From an uncultured Bacteroidia bacterium (lineage in GTDB: Bacteria; Bacteroidota; Bacteroidia; Bacteroidales; CAJPTX01), in contig CALHZE010000177.1 of the NCBI GenBank assembly GCA_938040915.1, positions 1-13,692 of the forward strand: a DNA stretch of 13,692 bases, written 5' to 3'. The notes under the pieces were generated by a model. The model did not search any database. It was not told the origin of the DNA and saw only the letters and a program-made list of their open reading frames with translations. Positions 1 through 7,846 of this stretch are shown piece by piece. Each line of letters starts with the position of its first letter. Position 1 is the stretch's first letter. The translations under genes were made by a program, and so were the position numbers.

Positions 1-36
1 GTTGGCTTTTCGTGAAACCGTTAGAATATATGTAGA

Positions 37-423
37 ATGGATGTATTAGAGATACCCAACACGGCAAAAACCCCTCAGATTAGTTTGAATCCCAATGGGC
101 ATTTACTCTTTGCGGGGCGCTCTATACCGGAAAACTCCATCGAGTTTTATCGCTCCACGATGGAATGGCTTGTTGAGTATGCAAGAGAGCCGCAGTCGGT
201 GACTGAGGTTGAGATGCACTTCGAGTATTTCAATACGAGTTCTTCGAAGTGTATACTCGATATCTTTAAGCATCTGGCAAAAATACACGAGCAGCCGGGA
301 AAGGAAGTGAAGGTAAAGTGGTTCTTCTTCCAAGACGACGAAGATATGTTTGAGTCGGGGAATGACTATAGCTCGATCGTCAAAATTCCCTTCGAGTTTA
401 TAGCGAGTGAGGAGGACGCTTAA
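37..423 (+). CDS. SiaC family regulatory phosphoprotein (DUF1987)
   Basis: This 128-residue soluble protein resembles SiaC/DUF1987 proteins. Visible features are an N-terminal strand region with PNTAKTPQISL, a GRSIPEN turn near residues 28-33, and the motif YFNTSSSK at residues 64-71, which corresponds to the segment phosphorylated in Pseudomonas SiaC; the likely phospho-site here is Thr67. In Pseudomonas, SiaC is phosphorylated by the kinase SiaB, dephosphorylated by the phosphatase SiaA, and when unphosphorylated activates the diguanylate cyclase SiaD. None of these partners is in the window, so its output here is unknown. The start is the ATG at 37; an in-frame TGA at 13-15 rules out a longer form. 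It is cytoplasmic, with no signal peptide or membrane helix. Eighty bases without a clear terminator or promoter separate it from mfd, so co-transcription is possible. The family call is secure; the pathway role is inference. Confidence 0.87.
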   Translation: MDVLEIPNTAKTPQISLNPNGHLLFAGRSIPENSIEFYRSTMEWLVEYAREPQSVTEVEMHFEYFNTSSSKCILDIFKHLAKIHEQPGKEVKVKWFFFQDDEDMFESGNDYSSIVKIPFEFIASEEDA

Positions 424-503
424 CGTGGGGCGTTTGTGTAAGAGTGCTGCGCGAGTGAGGTGATAGCAGCTAGGTTGAGAGAGTTATAGAGAACCAGCTG
501 ACC

Positions 504-3500
504 GTGATTGATTTTAAAGACTTACTGCAGCGCACGGCGGCGCTCCCTCAGCTTCCTCAGATACGTAATTTGAGACAGGGTGTGCCTCATTCTGTCTTTC
601 TTCGAGGCGTTGAAGGCTCTTTCCTCCCACTATTAGTGGGAGGGGAGGGTCTTGTTTTTTCGTCCGAGTCTTCGACTTCTCGCTTTAGTCTGCTATTAGC
701 GACAGATTATGATGAGGCGGCGCATCTTTTTACAGACCTCGTTTCTTTTTGTGGGAAAGCTTCGGTCTACTTTTTTCCCTCCTCTTACCGCGGTCGTATT
801 GACCAAGCCAATCGCCTTGCAGAGCGTTCGGTGCAACGAACGGAGAGTCTTTTAGCATTGACAGAGTCGGCGTCAGAGCCTATATTACTGGTCTCTTATC
901 CAGTGGCACTTGCCGAAAAATTGACTCTGCAAGGTTCGGATTTGGGGAATAGTATTACCCTTCGCTGTGGCGACAACCTCGATCAAGACGCTTGGCTTGA
1001 GCAGCTCGAGGGGATTGGTTTCACGCAAGAGGAGTTCGTTTACGAACCAGGGCAGTATGCTCGTCGAGGCGCGATAGTCGATCTCTTCTCGTATGCCGAT
1101 TTTTACCCTTATCGTGTGGACTTCTTAGGGAACAGGGTAGACTCGATTCGTCGCTTTGCGGTGGATACGCAGCGCTCTATTGAAACGTTAAAGGAGGTCA
1201 GGATCGTGGGAGCGGTGCAGGATGCGCCGGAAAAACAAGCGCTTTTGCAAACGATCTTTCCCGCCGATGCGCTTGTTTGGACATCGGAGGTCTCCATCCT
1301 TTTAGCTGCCTATAAGGAGGCGTATGCGTCGATAGAGGAAGAGATTCGGGAGCGGTTTGCTACGCCGGAAGAATTTGCGTCCCTGTTTACCCAGTTCTCT
1401 ACGTTGCAGCGTGGAGTGATTCAGCCGCCGAAGGGTGCGGAGTATATCGTCTTTCATACATTGCCACAACCTGTTTTCCGCAAGAACTTTAACGTTATCT
1501 CAGAGACCCTCCATCAGGAGGCAGAGGCGGGGCGGTTGTCTTACATTTTGTCAGAGCAAGCGTCACAACTTGAGCGGATATCCTCCATTTTGCAAGACCA
1601 CCACTTGGTCAGGGGGAAAGACTATGAGTTGGTTCAGACCTCGATACATCAGGGTTTTTTAGCTCCTGAGCTTCAGGCGAACTTTTTGACGGATCACGAG
1701 CTCTTTGAACGTCACCATGCTTATCGGCTAACGCGTCAACTCTCGAAACGAGATGCCTTGAGTATGAGTGAGTTACAGCAACTCAAACCGGGTGACTATG
1801 TCGTTCATGAGGACTATGGGATTGGTATCTTCGAGGGGCTTATCTCACATCGAAAGGATGGGGTGACTTATGAATTAGTTCGGATCTCTTACCGTGATCG
1901 CGATTCCCTCTTGATGAGTGTGCATAGCCTCGACAAGCTCTCTAAATATCGTTCCAGCGATGACACGCCTCCTGTGCTTAATAAGCTCAATTCGGCGGCG
2001 TGGGGGCGTCTTAAGGCACGAACTAAGAAACAGGTAAAAGACATTGCGCGAGACTTGATTCAGCTCTATGCGCAGCGGCGTGCTCAAAAGGGTTTTGCTT
2101 TTTCGCCAGACACCTATTTGCAGGAGGAGCTCGAGGCTTCTTTTCCTTACGAAGATACGCCTGATCAACTGTCGACTACACTTGCCGTGAAGCGCGATAT
2201 GGAGCAGAATGTCCCCATGGATCGCCTTATTTGTGCGGACGTGGGTTTTGGTAAGACAGAGATCGCGATTCGGGCTTCCTTTAAGGCAGTAACCGATAAC
2301 AAGCAGGTTGCTGTTTTGGTGCCTACGACGGTGCTTGCATTGCAGCATTATCAGACGTTTTGTCGTCGTCTTGCGAATTTCCCTTGTCGTGTAGCGATGC
2401 TCTCGCGGCTTCAGACGCAAAAGGAGCAAAAAACGATATTGAGTGAGCTCGCGGAAGGGAAAATCGATATCGTGATAGGTACACATGCTTTGTTGCGCGC
2501 CACGGTGCAGTTTAAGGATTTAGGGTTGCTAGTGGTTGATGAGGAACAGAAATTTGGGGTTGCGGCTAAGGAACATCTCAAGGCGATGCGTACGCATATT
2601 GATACGCTAACTCTGACGGCGACGCCCATTCCTCGTACCCTACAGTTTTCGCTTATGGGAGCGCGAGATATGAGCTTGATTACGACGCCCCCCCCTAATC
2701 GATACCCGATAGAAACGGAGGTAATGCCTTTTGATGATGGGCGTATTGCTGCGGCGATCCGTCAGGAGGTGCAACGTGGCGGTCAGGTCTATTTTGTCAA
2801 CAACCTAGTTCAGAATCTCTCTGTCATTCTTCGTCGTCTTTCTGATTTGTTGCCAGAGGTTCGTTTTGGTGTGGCACACGGACAGATGAAGGGGACGGAG
2901 CTTGAGCAGGTGATGCTCGAGTTTATGCGCGGGGATTATGACGTCTTGCTTTGCACCTCGATTGTCGAAGCGGGGTTGGACATCCCCAATGTCAATACGA
3001 TTTTCATTAACAATGGACAGCGTTTCGGATTGGGGGATCTGCATCAGCTTCGGGGACGTGTGGGGCGGTCTGATCGCAAGGCTTACTGCTATATCCTCAC
3101 TCCTCCCTCAGAGCTTCTTACCCCAGGGGCGCAGCAGCGTTTGCGCGCCATTGTGGAGTATGCCGATTTGGGGAGTGGGATGAATCTGGCAATGCAGGAT
3201 TTGAACATCCGCGGGGCGGGGAATCTGCTCGGAGCAGAACAAAGTGGCTTTGTCTTAGATCTGGGTGTAGACACCTATTATCGGATTTTGGATGAGGCGG
3301 TCGAAGAGCTTAAGCATGAGGAGTTTGCCGAGCTCTTTTCCTCGCAAGACGAGAAGCCACAGGGGGCATTTGTCTCAGAGTGTGTGGTAGATAGCGACCT
3401 CCCGCTTTACCTCCCTAACGAGTATGTGGAGAGCACTGCAGAGCGCATGAATCTGTATCGTGAACTCACGAAGCTTCGTACGCAGGAGGAGGTGGATAAG

Positions 3501-3830
3501 TTTGCAAGTTCGCTTGTCGACCGTTTTGGCGCGCTTCCTCGCGAAGCGGAGGAATTGTTGCGAGTACCGTTGCTTAAGAGTAAGGCTCAGTCACTGGGGG
3601 TGCAGCGCATTCAGTTGTATCGTGGCTTGATGGCGCTACAGTTTGTTACCCCGATCACGTCGCCCTTTTACTCTTCTGATATTTTTGGTCGCATCCTTCG
3701 TAAGGTTGCTGTGATGAAAGAGCGGGCGCGGTTAAATCAAGCTGAAAAGATGTTGACGCTTGTGGTGTATCACGTTGATGATATTGCTGGGGCGCAAGAA
3801 GTTTTACAATTCTTGGGGAACGCAAGTTAA
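504..3830 (+). CDS. mfd: Transcription-repair coupling factor Mfd
   Basis: Mfd is an ATP-driven DNA translocase that removes RNA polymerase stalled at lesions and recruits UvrA for nucleotide excision repair. The 1108-residue length is close to the 1148 of E. coli Mfd. Domains in order: a UvrB-like region (about 20-370, with RRGAIVDLFS near 187), the RNA-polymerase-interacting domain starting with GDYVVHEDYGIG at 430, the RecG-like helicase core, and a C-terminal TRCF domain (about 960-1060). Helicase motifs are Walker A GFGKTE with Lys584, DEEQ at 679-682, TATPIPRT from 705 and QLRGRVGRS at 848-856. The residue before the Walker A Asp is Ala578, where E. coli Mfd has Gly. The start is GTG at 504, because an in-frame TAG lies at 471-473 and no ATG or TTG intervenes. 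The TAA stop directly abuts the coaX ATG. The call is very secure. Confidence 0.98.
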   Translation: MIDFKDLLQRTAALPQLPQIRNLRQGVPHSVFLRGVEGSFLPLLVGGEGLVFSSESSTSRFSLLLATDYDEAAHLFTDLVSFCGKASVYFFPSSYRGRIDQANRLAERSVQRTESLLALTESASEPILLVSYPVALAEKLTLQGSDLGNSITLRCGDNLDQDAWLEQLEGIGFTQEEFVYEPGQYARRGAIVDLFSYADFYPYRVDFLGNRVDSIRRFAVDTQRSIETLKEVRIVGAVQDAPEKQALLQTIFPADALVWTSEVSILLAAYKEAYASIEEEIRERFATPEEFASLFTQFSTLQRGVIQPPKGAEYIVFHTLPQPVFRKNFNVISETLHQEAEAGRLSYILSEQASQLERISSILQDHHLVRGKDYELVQTSIHQGFLAPELQANFLTDHELFERHHAYRLTRQLSKRDALSMSELQQLKPGDYVVHEDYGIGIFEGLISHRKDGVTYELVRISYRDRDSLLMSVHSLDKLSKYRSSDDTPPVLNKLNSAAWGRLKARTKKQVKDIARDLIQLYAQRRAQKGFAFSPDTYLQEELEASFPYEDTPDQLSTTLAVKRDMEQNVPMDRLICADVGFGKTEIAIRASFKAVTDNKQVAVLVPTTVLALQHYQTFCRRLANFPCRVAMLSRLQTQKEQKTILSELAEGKIDIVIGTHALLRATVQFKDLGLLVVDEEQKFGVAAKEHLKAMRTHIDTLTLTATPIPRTLQFSLMGARDMSLITTPPPNRYPIETEVMPFDDGRIAAAIRQEVQRGGQVYFVNNLVQNLSVILRRLSDLLPEVRFGVAHGQMKGTELEQVMLEFMRGDYDVLLCTSIVEAGLDIPNVNTIFINNGQRFGLGDLHQLRGRVGRSDRKAYCYILTPPSELLTPGAQQRLRAIVEYADLGSGMNLAMQDLNIRGAGNLLGAEQSGFVLDLGVDTYYRILDEAVEELKHEEFAELFSSQDEKPQGAFVSECVVDSDLPLYLPNEYVESTAERMNLYRELTKLRTQEEVDKFASSLVDRFGALPREAEELLRVPLLKSKAQSLGVQRIQLYRGLMALQFVTPITSPFYSSDIFGRILRKVAVMKERARLNQAEKMLTLVVYHVDDIAGAQEVLQFLGNAS
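623..643 (+). repeat. Perfect 10-bp inverted repeat inside mfd 5' region
   Basis: The arms CCTCCCACTA (623-632) and TAGTGGGAGG (634-643) are exact reverse complements around one central T. In RNA this would fold as an 8-bp G/C-rich stem with a five-base UAUUA loop. It lies about 120 bases into mfd, over codons for FLPLLVGGE. A run of six T follows at 655-660, 11 bases beyond the stem, which is too far for a standard intrinsic terminator. The structure is seen directly; any regulatory role is inference. Confidence 0.6.
2688..2695 (+). repeat. C8 homopolymer in mfd
   Basis: Eight consecutive C residues encode part of the TTPPPNRYP segment of the Mfd helicase core. The proline run is conserved in Mfd/RecG-like proteins, so the tract partly reflects protein constraint. 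It is a possible slippage or sequencing-error site, but the reading frame is intact here. Confidence 0.6.
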
Positions 3831-4565
3831 ATGTGTGACGTGCTAACGCTTGATATTGGTAACTCGCGTACGAAGGCTGCTATCTGGCGACAGGGGAGAA
3901 TCGGGGTAAGTGGCACGTTTGAGGTATTAGAATTTTCCTCGCTTATCGCGTGGGCACGTAATTATCAAATTGACGCGTGTGTGGTCTCTAGTGTCAATGG
4001 GCAAACCGATGAGCTTGTCGCAGATTTGGCGCGTCGGTTTCCGACGTTTCACTGTCTTACGCCAGAAAGTCGTGTTCCGTTTGATAAAGGAGACGCTTTT
4101 TACCCCACGCTCGGGAGTGATCGTATTGCGGCGATGGTTGGGGCTTTTCACCACACCCCTCGTGGACAGGCGGTTTTGGTGGTGGATGCAGGCACGGCGA
4201 TTACTTATGATTTTATAGATGCTACTGGGTGTTATCGTGGGGGGCAGATAGCCCCTGGTATTGAGATGCGTCGTCAGGGGTTGCATACGTTTACGAGTCG
4301 TTTGCCGTTAGTTAGTATACCGAGTGCGCCGGTATCATTGCTTGCTTCGGGTACGGAGGCTTGTTTACAGGCTGGGATTGTGACGGGTCTGATTGGGGAG
4401 ATGTCGTATCTTTGTCGGTCACTTCGGGAGCGTTTTGGCGAATTTTCGGTTCTTCTTACGGGCGGGGATGCTTTTTCCTTGTCAAACTTTTATCTTTGTG
4501 AAAACTTTGTCATGCCAAATTTGGTCTTGGAGGGTCTCTATGAAGTGCTGGATTGTAATGTTTAG
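3831..4565 (+). CDS. coaX: Type III pantothenate kinase CoaX
   Basis: CoaX phosphorylates pantothenate with ATP, the first committed step of coenzyme A synthesis, in the cytoplasm. The 244-residue protein has the ASKHA-fold signatures of the family: the N-terminal phosphate-binding motif LDIGNSRTK (residues 7-15), GSDRIAAMVGA (95-105) containing the likely general-base Asp97, the second phosphate motif VVDAGTAITYD (117-127), and GGQIAPGIEMR (137-147). Length is typical of type III enzymes. Its ATG follows the mfd TAA with no spacer, and its 3' end overlaps the start of the next gene, so it sits within a tightly coupled unit. CoaX has no obvious functional link with Mfd; the arrangement probably reflects genome compaction. 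Confidence is high. Confidence 0.96.
   Translation: MCDVLTLDIGNSRTKAAIWRQGRIGVSGTFEVLEFSSLIAWARNYQIDACVVSSVNGQTDELVADLARRFPTFHCLTPESRVPFDKGDAFYPTLGSDRIAAMVGAFHHTPRGQAVLVVDAGTAITYDFIDATGCYRGGQIAPGIEMRRQGLHTFTSRLPLVSIPSAPVSLLASGTEACLQAGIVTGLIGEMSYLCRSLRERFGEFSVLLTGGDAFSLSNFYLCENFVMPNLVLEGLYEVLDCNV
4529..4533 (+). promoter_or_regulatory. Shine-Dalgarno-like GGAGG before the outer membrane protein gene
   Basis: GGAGG lies six bases upstream of the ATG at 4540, within the end of coaX. It favours that ATG over the alternative at 4558, which has no such sequence. Bacteroidetes depend little on Shine-Dalgarno pairing, so it is only modest support for the start. Confidence 0.4.
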
Positions 4566-5829
4566 GTCGCTACTTCTGCTCTGTGGTCTTGCTTTTTATG
4601 GCGTCGCTGCGAGGGCTCAAGTCTCGAATACCAGCTCTCCGTATTCTCGTTATGGAGTCGGAGATCGAGAGGCTATTGGCTATAGTAAGTCGCTTGCTTT
4701 GGGGGGAGTGTCGCTTGCTGTGCGAGATAAAAATATGATGAATGCGGTGAATCCTGCGGCATTTTCTTCGCAGGACTCTATGGCATTCATCCTCGACGTT
4801 GCCTTGAGGGGGCGTTATGTGGTTTCTCAGGCGGGGAGTGGTGATTCGCATACGGAGAGTGCGGCTAATGTGCACCACGTGGGGATGCAGTTTCCTGTCG
4901 GAAGGTATTTTGGTGTAGGAATGGGTTTTCAGCCCTTTACACAGATGGGGTATGATGTTACGCGCTATGAGACAGACCCGACGCTCTTGAGCCAGATAGG
5001 TAACATCCGTTATCATCACCACGGCAATGGTGGGGTAAATGAGGCGTTTTTGGGGTTGGCTTTTAAGCCTTTTTCGGGAGTCTCTATTGGCGTCAAGGGG
5101 CGTTTCTTGTTTGGTTCGCTGAACTATGCGCAGGATATGTATGTCCCCAATCACCCAGTTTATGCGGATGTTAGGTTTGACGATCGTGTTGTCTTGCGAG
5201 GGTATGGGCTTACGGCTGGGGTGCAGGTGACGATCCCATTTTCAGAGCAAGAGCGTCTTTGTCTTGGGGCGATCGTAGAGTCTACACCTACCTTGAATGC
5301 GGAGCATCGTAAGGAAGTTTCGCAGATCTATCTTAATAACACCTTTCAAGTGGCGTACAATTATCTCTCTCGGACGGAGTCGCTGAGCTATCCACTCCGT
5401 TACGGTGGAGGAGTTTTTTACGAAGGGCGTAATTTGAGTTATGGGGCAGACGTTACCCTTCAAGATTGGTCGTCGTTTCGTTATCGGAACATGGCGCAAA
5501 AGTATGGTGGTGCTTATTCGGTGAATGCAGGTTTGCAGTGGATACCCAATCCGACGGACTTACGCTACTATCTCAAGCGGGTGCAGTACCGTTTTGGGGC
5601 TTATTACTCTCAACTTCCGATGCTTGTGAATGGGCAGTCAATACGCGATGTCGGCGTGACGGTCGGTTTTGGTTTTCCGTATAAGTATTTTACTTCGATC
5701 TTTCATACAGCCTTTCGGCTTGGGATGCGGGGTAGTACGTCGCACGGTTTGGTTCGCGAGTTGTATGGCGAGCTCGTGCTGGGCGTATCGCTTAATGATG
5801 TCTGGTTTGTGAAACGAAAATATCAATAG
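4540..5829 (+). CDS. Putative outer membrane beta-barrel protein, function unknown
   Basis: This 429-residue secreted protein starts MKCWIVMFRS, has a hydrophobic core LLLLCGLAFYGVAA and a likely signal peptidase I site ARA|QV after residue 26. The mature protein is rich in Gly and aromatic residues in alternating, strand-like segments, as in FadL/OmpP1-like or other Bacteroidetes outer membrane barrels. The N-terminal part contains SSPYSRYGVGD and a 'MMNAVNPAAFS' segment, reminiscent of FadL-like proteins whose N-terminus plugs the barrel. It ends WFVKRKYQ rather than in a classical terminal Phe. I recognise the general type but not a characterised member. The start at 4540 has a GGAGG upstream and overlaps coaX by 26 bases; ATG 4558 (423 residues) is the alternative. 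It precedes a periplasmic TPR-like gene and lptC, which suggests a role in envelope or lipid handling (inference). Confidence 0.75.
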   Translation: MKCWIVMFRSLLLLCGLAFYGVAARAQVSNTSSPYSRYGVGDREAIGYSKSLALGGVSLAVRDKNMMNAVNPAAFSSQDSMAFILDVALRGRYVVSQAGSGDSHTESAANVHHVGMQFPVGRYFGVGMGFQPFTQMGYDVTRYETDPTLLSQIGNIRYHHHGNGGVNEAFLGLAFKPFSGVSIGVKGRFLFGSLNYAQDMYVPNHPVYADVRFDDRVVLRGYGLTAGVQVTIPFSEQERLCLGAIVESTPTLNAEHRKEVSQIYLNNTFQVAYNYLSRTESLSYPLRYGGGVFYEGRNLSYGADVTLQDWSSFRYRNMAQKYGGAYSVNAGLQWIPNPTDLRYYLKRVQYRFGAYYSQLPMLVNGQSIRDVGVTVGFGFPYKYFTSIFHTAFRLGMRGSTSHGLVRELYGELVLGVSLNDVWFVKRKYQ

Positions 5830-5853
5830 CAAAAGATCCTAAACAGAGTAGCA

Positions 5854-7203
5854 ATGTCTAGAATAATCTTTTCTCGGTGTCTCTTAACCTCACTCGTCTT
5901 GGTGCTTGTCGCTGCTAGTTTGTATGCTCAGGTCAAGAACCCACAGTTTGACAATCCGAAGTATGGGCCTGACCCAGCTACGCGTGAGGAGTGTCTAAAG
6001 AACACTTCGTTCTATTCGGAATATTACAAGCAGAAGAATTACAAGGATGCGGCGCAAGGCTGGTCTATTGCTTACACGATCTGTCCGAAGTCTTCGGAGA
6101 ACCTCTACATCCGAGGTATTACGATGCTTAAGGCTTCTATTGCAGAAACCGCAGATCCGGAGTCTCGCAAGAAGCTGGTTGATAGTTTGATGTCGGTTTA
6201 TGACAAGCGCATCCAATATTTCAAGAAGGAGGGGGCAAATCTTGCGAATAAGGGTTTGGATCTTTTCTCTTTGAGTCCGGAGCGCTCGGCAGAAATATAC
6301 GATATTCTTAACCATTCGGATCAGATTCAGCAAGAACAAACTGAGCCACAGGTTTATCTTATTATGATGCAGACGACGAAGGATCTGTATGCTAATCAGA
6401 AGCTTCCCGCTGATTCTGTGATAGCAGTTTACTCTCGTCTTTCAGACAAGTTTGCTAAGAAAATAGCGGCAAACCCGAGTGATGAGAAGTTAAAGCCCAT
6501 GTCAGAGAATCTTGATGCACTCTTTACGAGTGCCGGTGTGGCGAACTGTGAGAACCTGATATCTATTTACACGCCGAAGTTTGACGCAAACCCGAATGAC
6601 TTGGAGCAGGCTCGAGCTATTTACAACCAACTAGCCGCGCTTCGTTGTAATGATTCTGAGCTTTATATGAAAGTTGCGCTAGCTCTTTTCAATGCAGAGC
6701 CGAACGCAACCCTTGGGCTTGAAATTGCACGTATCTATATGGCGCAGCGTAAGAATTCGGAGGCAGATGATATTTTTAAGCGTGCTATAGCCGCAGAACA
6801 AGATCCTGAAAAGCGTTCGAATATGTTGGTGGAACATGCAAGTTTTGTTGGGAACGTTATGGGGGACATGGTGCGTGCGCGTGCGTTGGCTAATGAGGCG
6901 CTCTCTCTGAATGCGGCGCAAGGTTATGCTTATTTTGTGATCGGGCAACTTTATGCTTCGACGAAGAATTGTGGTTCTAGCAAGATCGATAACGCCTCGG
7001 TATTTTGGGCTGCGGTGGATAAGTTTAATCAAGCCAAGAGTATTGATGCGAACTTGACGGGGGATTGCAATAAGCAGATCTCGTTCTATTCGCAGTATTT
7101 TCCTTCGACCGAGGAAATTTTCTTCCAAGATCTCGAGGTCGGTAAGTCTTTCAACGTTCCGTGTTGGATCAATGAGCGTACGACGATCCGAGCAAAGAAC
7201 TAA
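5854..7203 (+). CDS. Secreted tetratricopeptide-like repeat protein, function unknown
   Basis: The 449-residue product begins with an n-region MSRIIFSR, a hydrophobic stretch LLTSLVLVLVAASLY and a probable signal peptidase I site at A25|Q26, so it should be periplasmic or attached to the outer membrane from inside. The rest is almost wholly alpha-helical with TPR-like helix pairs. The clearest are near residues 51-80 (FYSEYYKQKNYKDAAQGW) and 290-370, including DIFKRAIAAEQDPEKR and QGYAYFVIGQLYAS. Such repeats normally serve as protein-binding scaffolds; no catalytic motif is visible. A 24-base spacer without promoter or terminator separates it from the upstream barrel gene, and its 3' end overlaps the longest form of lptC. 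Its specific partner cannot be read from the sequence; a link to the neighbouring outer membrane protein or to LPS transport is inference. Confidence 0.78.
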   Translation: MSRIIFSRCLLTSLVLVLVAASLYAQVKNPQFDNPKYGPDPATREECLKNTSFYSEYYKQKNYKDAAQGWSIAYTICPKSSENLYIRGITMLKASIAETADPESRKKLVDSLMSVYDKRIQYFKKEGANLANKGLDLFSLSPERSAEIYDILNHSDQIQQEQTEPQVYLIMMQTTKDLYANQKLPADSVIAVYSRLSDKFAKKIAANPSDEKLKPMSENLDALFTSAGVANCENLISIYTPKFDANPNDLEQARAIYNQLAALRCNDSELYMKVALALFNAEPNATLGLEIARIYMAQRKNSEADDIFKRAIAAEQDPEKRSNMLVEHASFVGNVMGDMVRARALANEALSLNAAQGYAYFVIGQLYASTKNCGSSKIDNASVFWAAVDKFNQAKSIDANLTGDCNKQISFYSQYFPSTEEIFFQDLEVGKSFNVPCWINERTTIRAKN

Positions 7204-7846
7204 GCTGGAATTGTGTGATTTGTCTAACCTTCACCGACTGGGACGAGAATCCCAGTTCGGCGGAGGTCTTTTCTTACTGATGCTCTTTTTCACCTTTCTT
7301 CTTTTTGTGGGCTGTTCTAATACAGCAGAGGAGATAAGAGATTACTCTCGTCGTGGCTCAGAGCCGATGCTGGAAGCTGATGAAATAGACCTTCGGATTA
7401 CGGAGCAGGGAGATATCGTGGTAAGAGTGCAAGCGCCAGTAATGCGCTCGTTTGACTCTGATGAAAAGAAGTATGACGAATTTGAGCAGGGAATTCGGGT
7501 ACAGTCTTATGATGCAGAGGGGGGGGCGGGGGCGAGTATTTCTGCGTCGTATGCGATCTATCAGCGGCAAGAGAAGCTTTGGGAAGCGCGCCAACATGTT
7601 GTTGCGGTGAACGAAAAGGGCGACTCAATCCAAACGGAACAGATTTTTTGGGACGAGAATAAGGGGCGTGTTTACACGAATGCGAATGTGCGTATTCGGA
7701 CGGCTTCTGCCGTTCTTTTTGGAAAGGGTTTAGAGAGTGATGATCGTTTCATCGATTGGGAAATTAAGGAACCTACTGGGGTGATTGCCGTTCCAGATGA
7801 GCGATCGCAGGTTGGAGGTATGACGTTACAAAAAGCAGAGCTATGA
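7172..7846 (+). CDS. lptC: LPS export periplasmic protein LptC (lipobox form)
   Basis: LptC takes lipopolysaccharide from the LptBFG transporter at the inner membrane and passes it to the LptA bridge. The product has a hydrophobic segment ending in the lipobox LFVGC (Cys48 in the longest form), unlike E. coli LptC, which is anchored by an uncleaved helix. The beta-rich LptC region follows, with elements such as LEADEIDLRITEQGDIVVR, YAIYQRQEKLWEAR, DSIQTEQIFWDENKGRVYT and VLFGKGLESD. The start is uncertain: ATG 7172 overlaps the TPR gene by 32 bases; TTG 7211 or 7220 keep Arg residues before the hydrophobic core; ATG 7280 has GGAGG 13 bases upstream but gives a signal with no positive charge. 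A G8 tract lies mid-gene. The stop overlaps the next start as ATGA. The family is well supported; the exact N-terminus is not. Confidence 0.88.
   Translation: MSVRRSEQRTKLELCDLSNLHRLGRESQFGGGLFLLMLFFTFLLFVGCSNTAEEIRDYSRRGSEPMLEADEIDLRITEQGDIVVRVQAPVMRSFDSDEKKYDEFEQGIRVQSYDAEGGAGASISASYAIYQRQEKLWEARQHVVAVNEKGDSIQTEQIFWDENKGRVYTNANVRIRTASAVLFGKGLESDDRFIDWEIKEPTGVIAVPDERSQVGGMTLQKAEL
7237..7256 (+). repeat. 7-bp inverted repeat near the lptC start
   Basis: ACTGGGA (7237-7243) and TCCCAGT (7250-7256) form a perfect stem around the six-base loop CGAGAA. It lies 33 bases after the TPR gene stop and just upstream of the lptC hydrophobic segment. No T tract follows directly, so it is not a convincing terminator. 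It could affect translation if lptC starts at 7280. Confidence 0.45.
7519..7532 (+). repeat. G8-C-G5 tract inside lptC
   Basis: Eight G residues (7519-7526), one C and five more G encode EGGAGA in LptC. This is the longest G run in the window and a plausible site for slipped-strand frameshifts. The frame is intact in this copy. Confidence 0.6.

Noticed and set aside
1..49. Possible 3' end of an upstream gene (frames ending at 15, 33 or 49)
   Set aside because: All three + frames close early and the tails are too short to identify; none can be supported as coding.
445..470. GCTGC / GCAGC inverted repeat between the SiaC-like gene and mfd
   Set aside because: Only a five-base stem with a long loop and no T tract; not convincing as a terminator or operator.
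1875..2486. 203-codon open frame on the - strand inside mfd
   Set aside because: It lies opposite the conserved Mfd helicase core, and its product is Arg/Thr-rich with no recognisable domain, typical of an antisense shadow.
4393..4539. 49-codon upstream extension of the outer membrane protein
   Set aside because: The extension overlaps conserved coaX coding and would place a signal peptide internally; a start at 4540 or 4558 gives a normal signal peptide.
4570..5154. 194-codon open frame on the - strand opposite the outer membrane protein gene
   Set aside because: The product is highly basic, low in structure and has no plausible start context; it is an antisense shadow.
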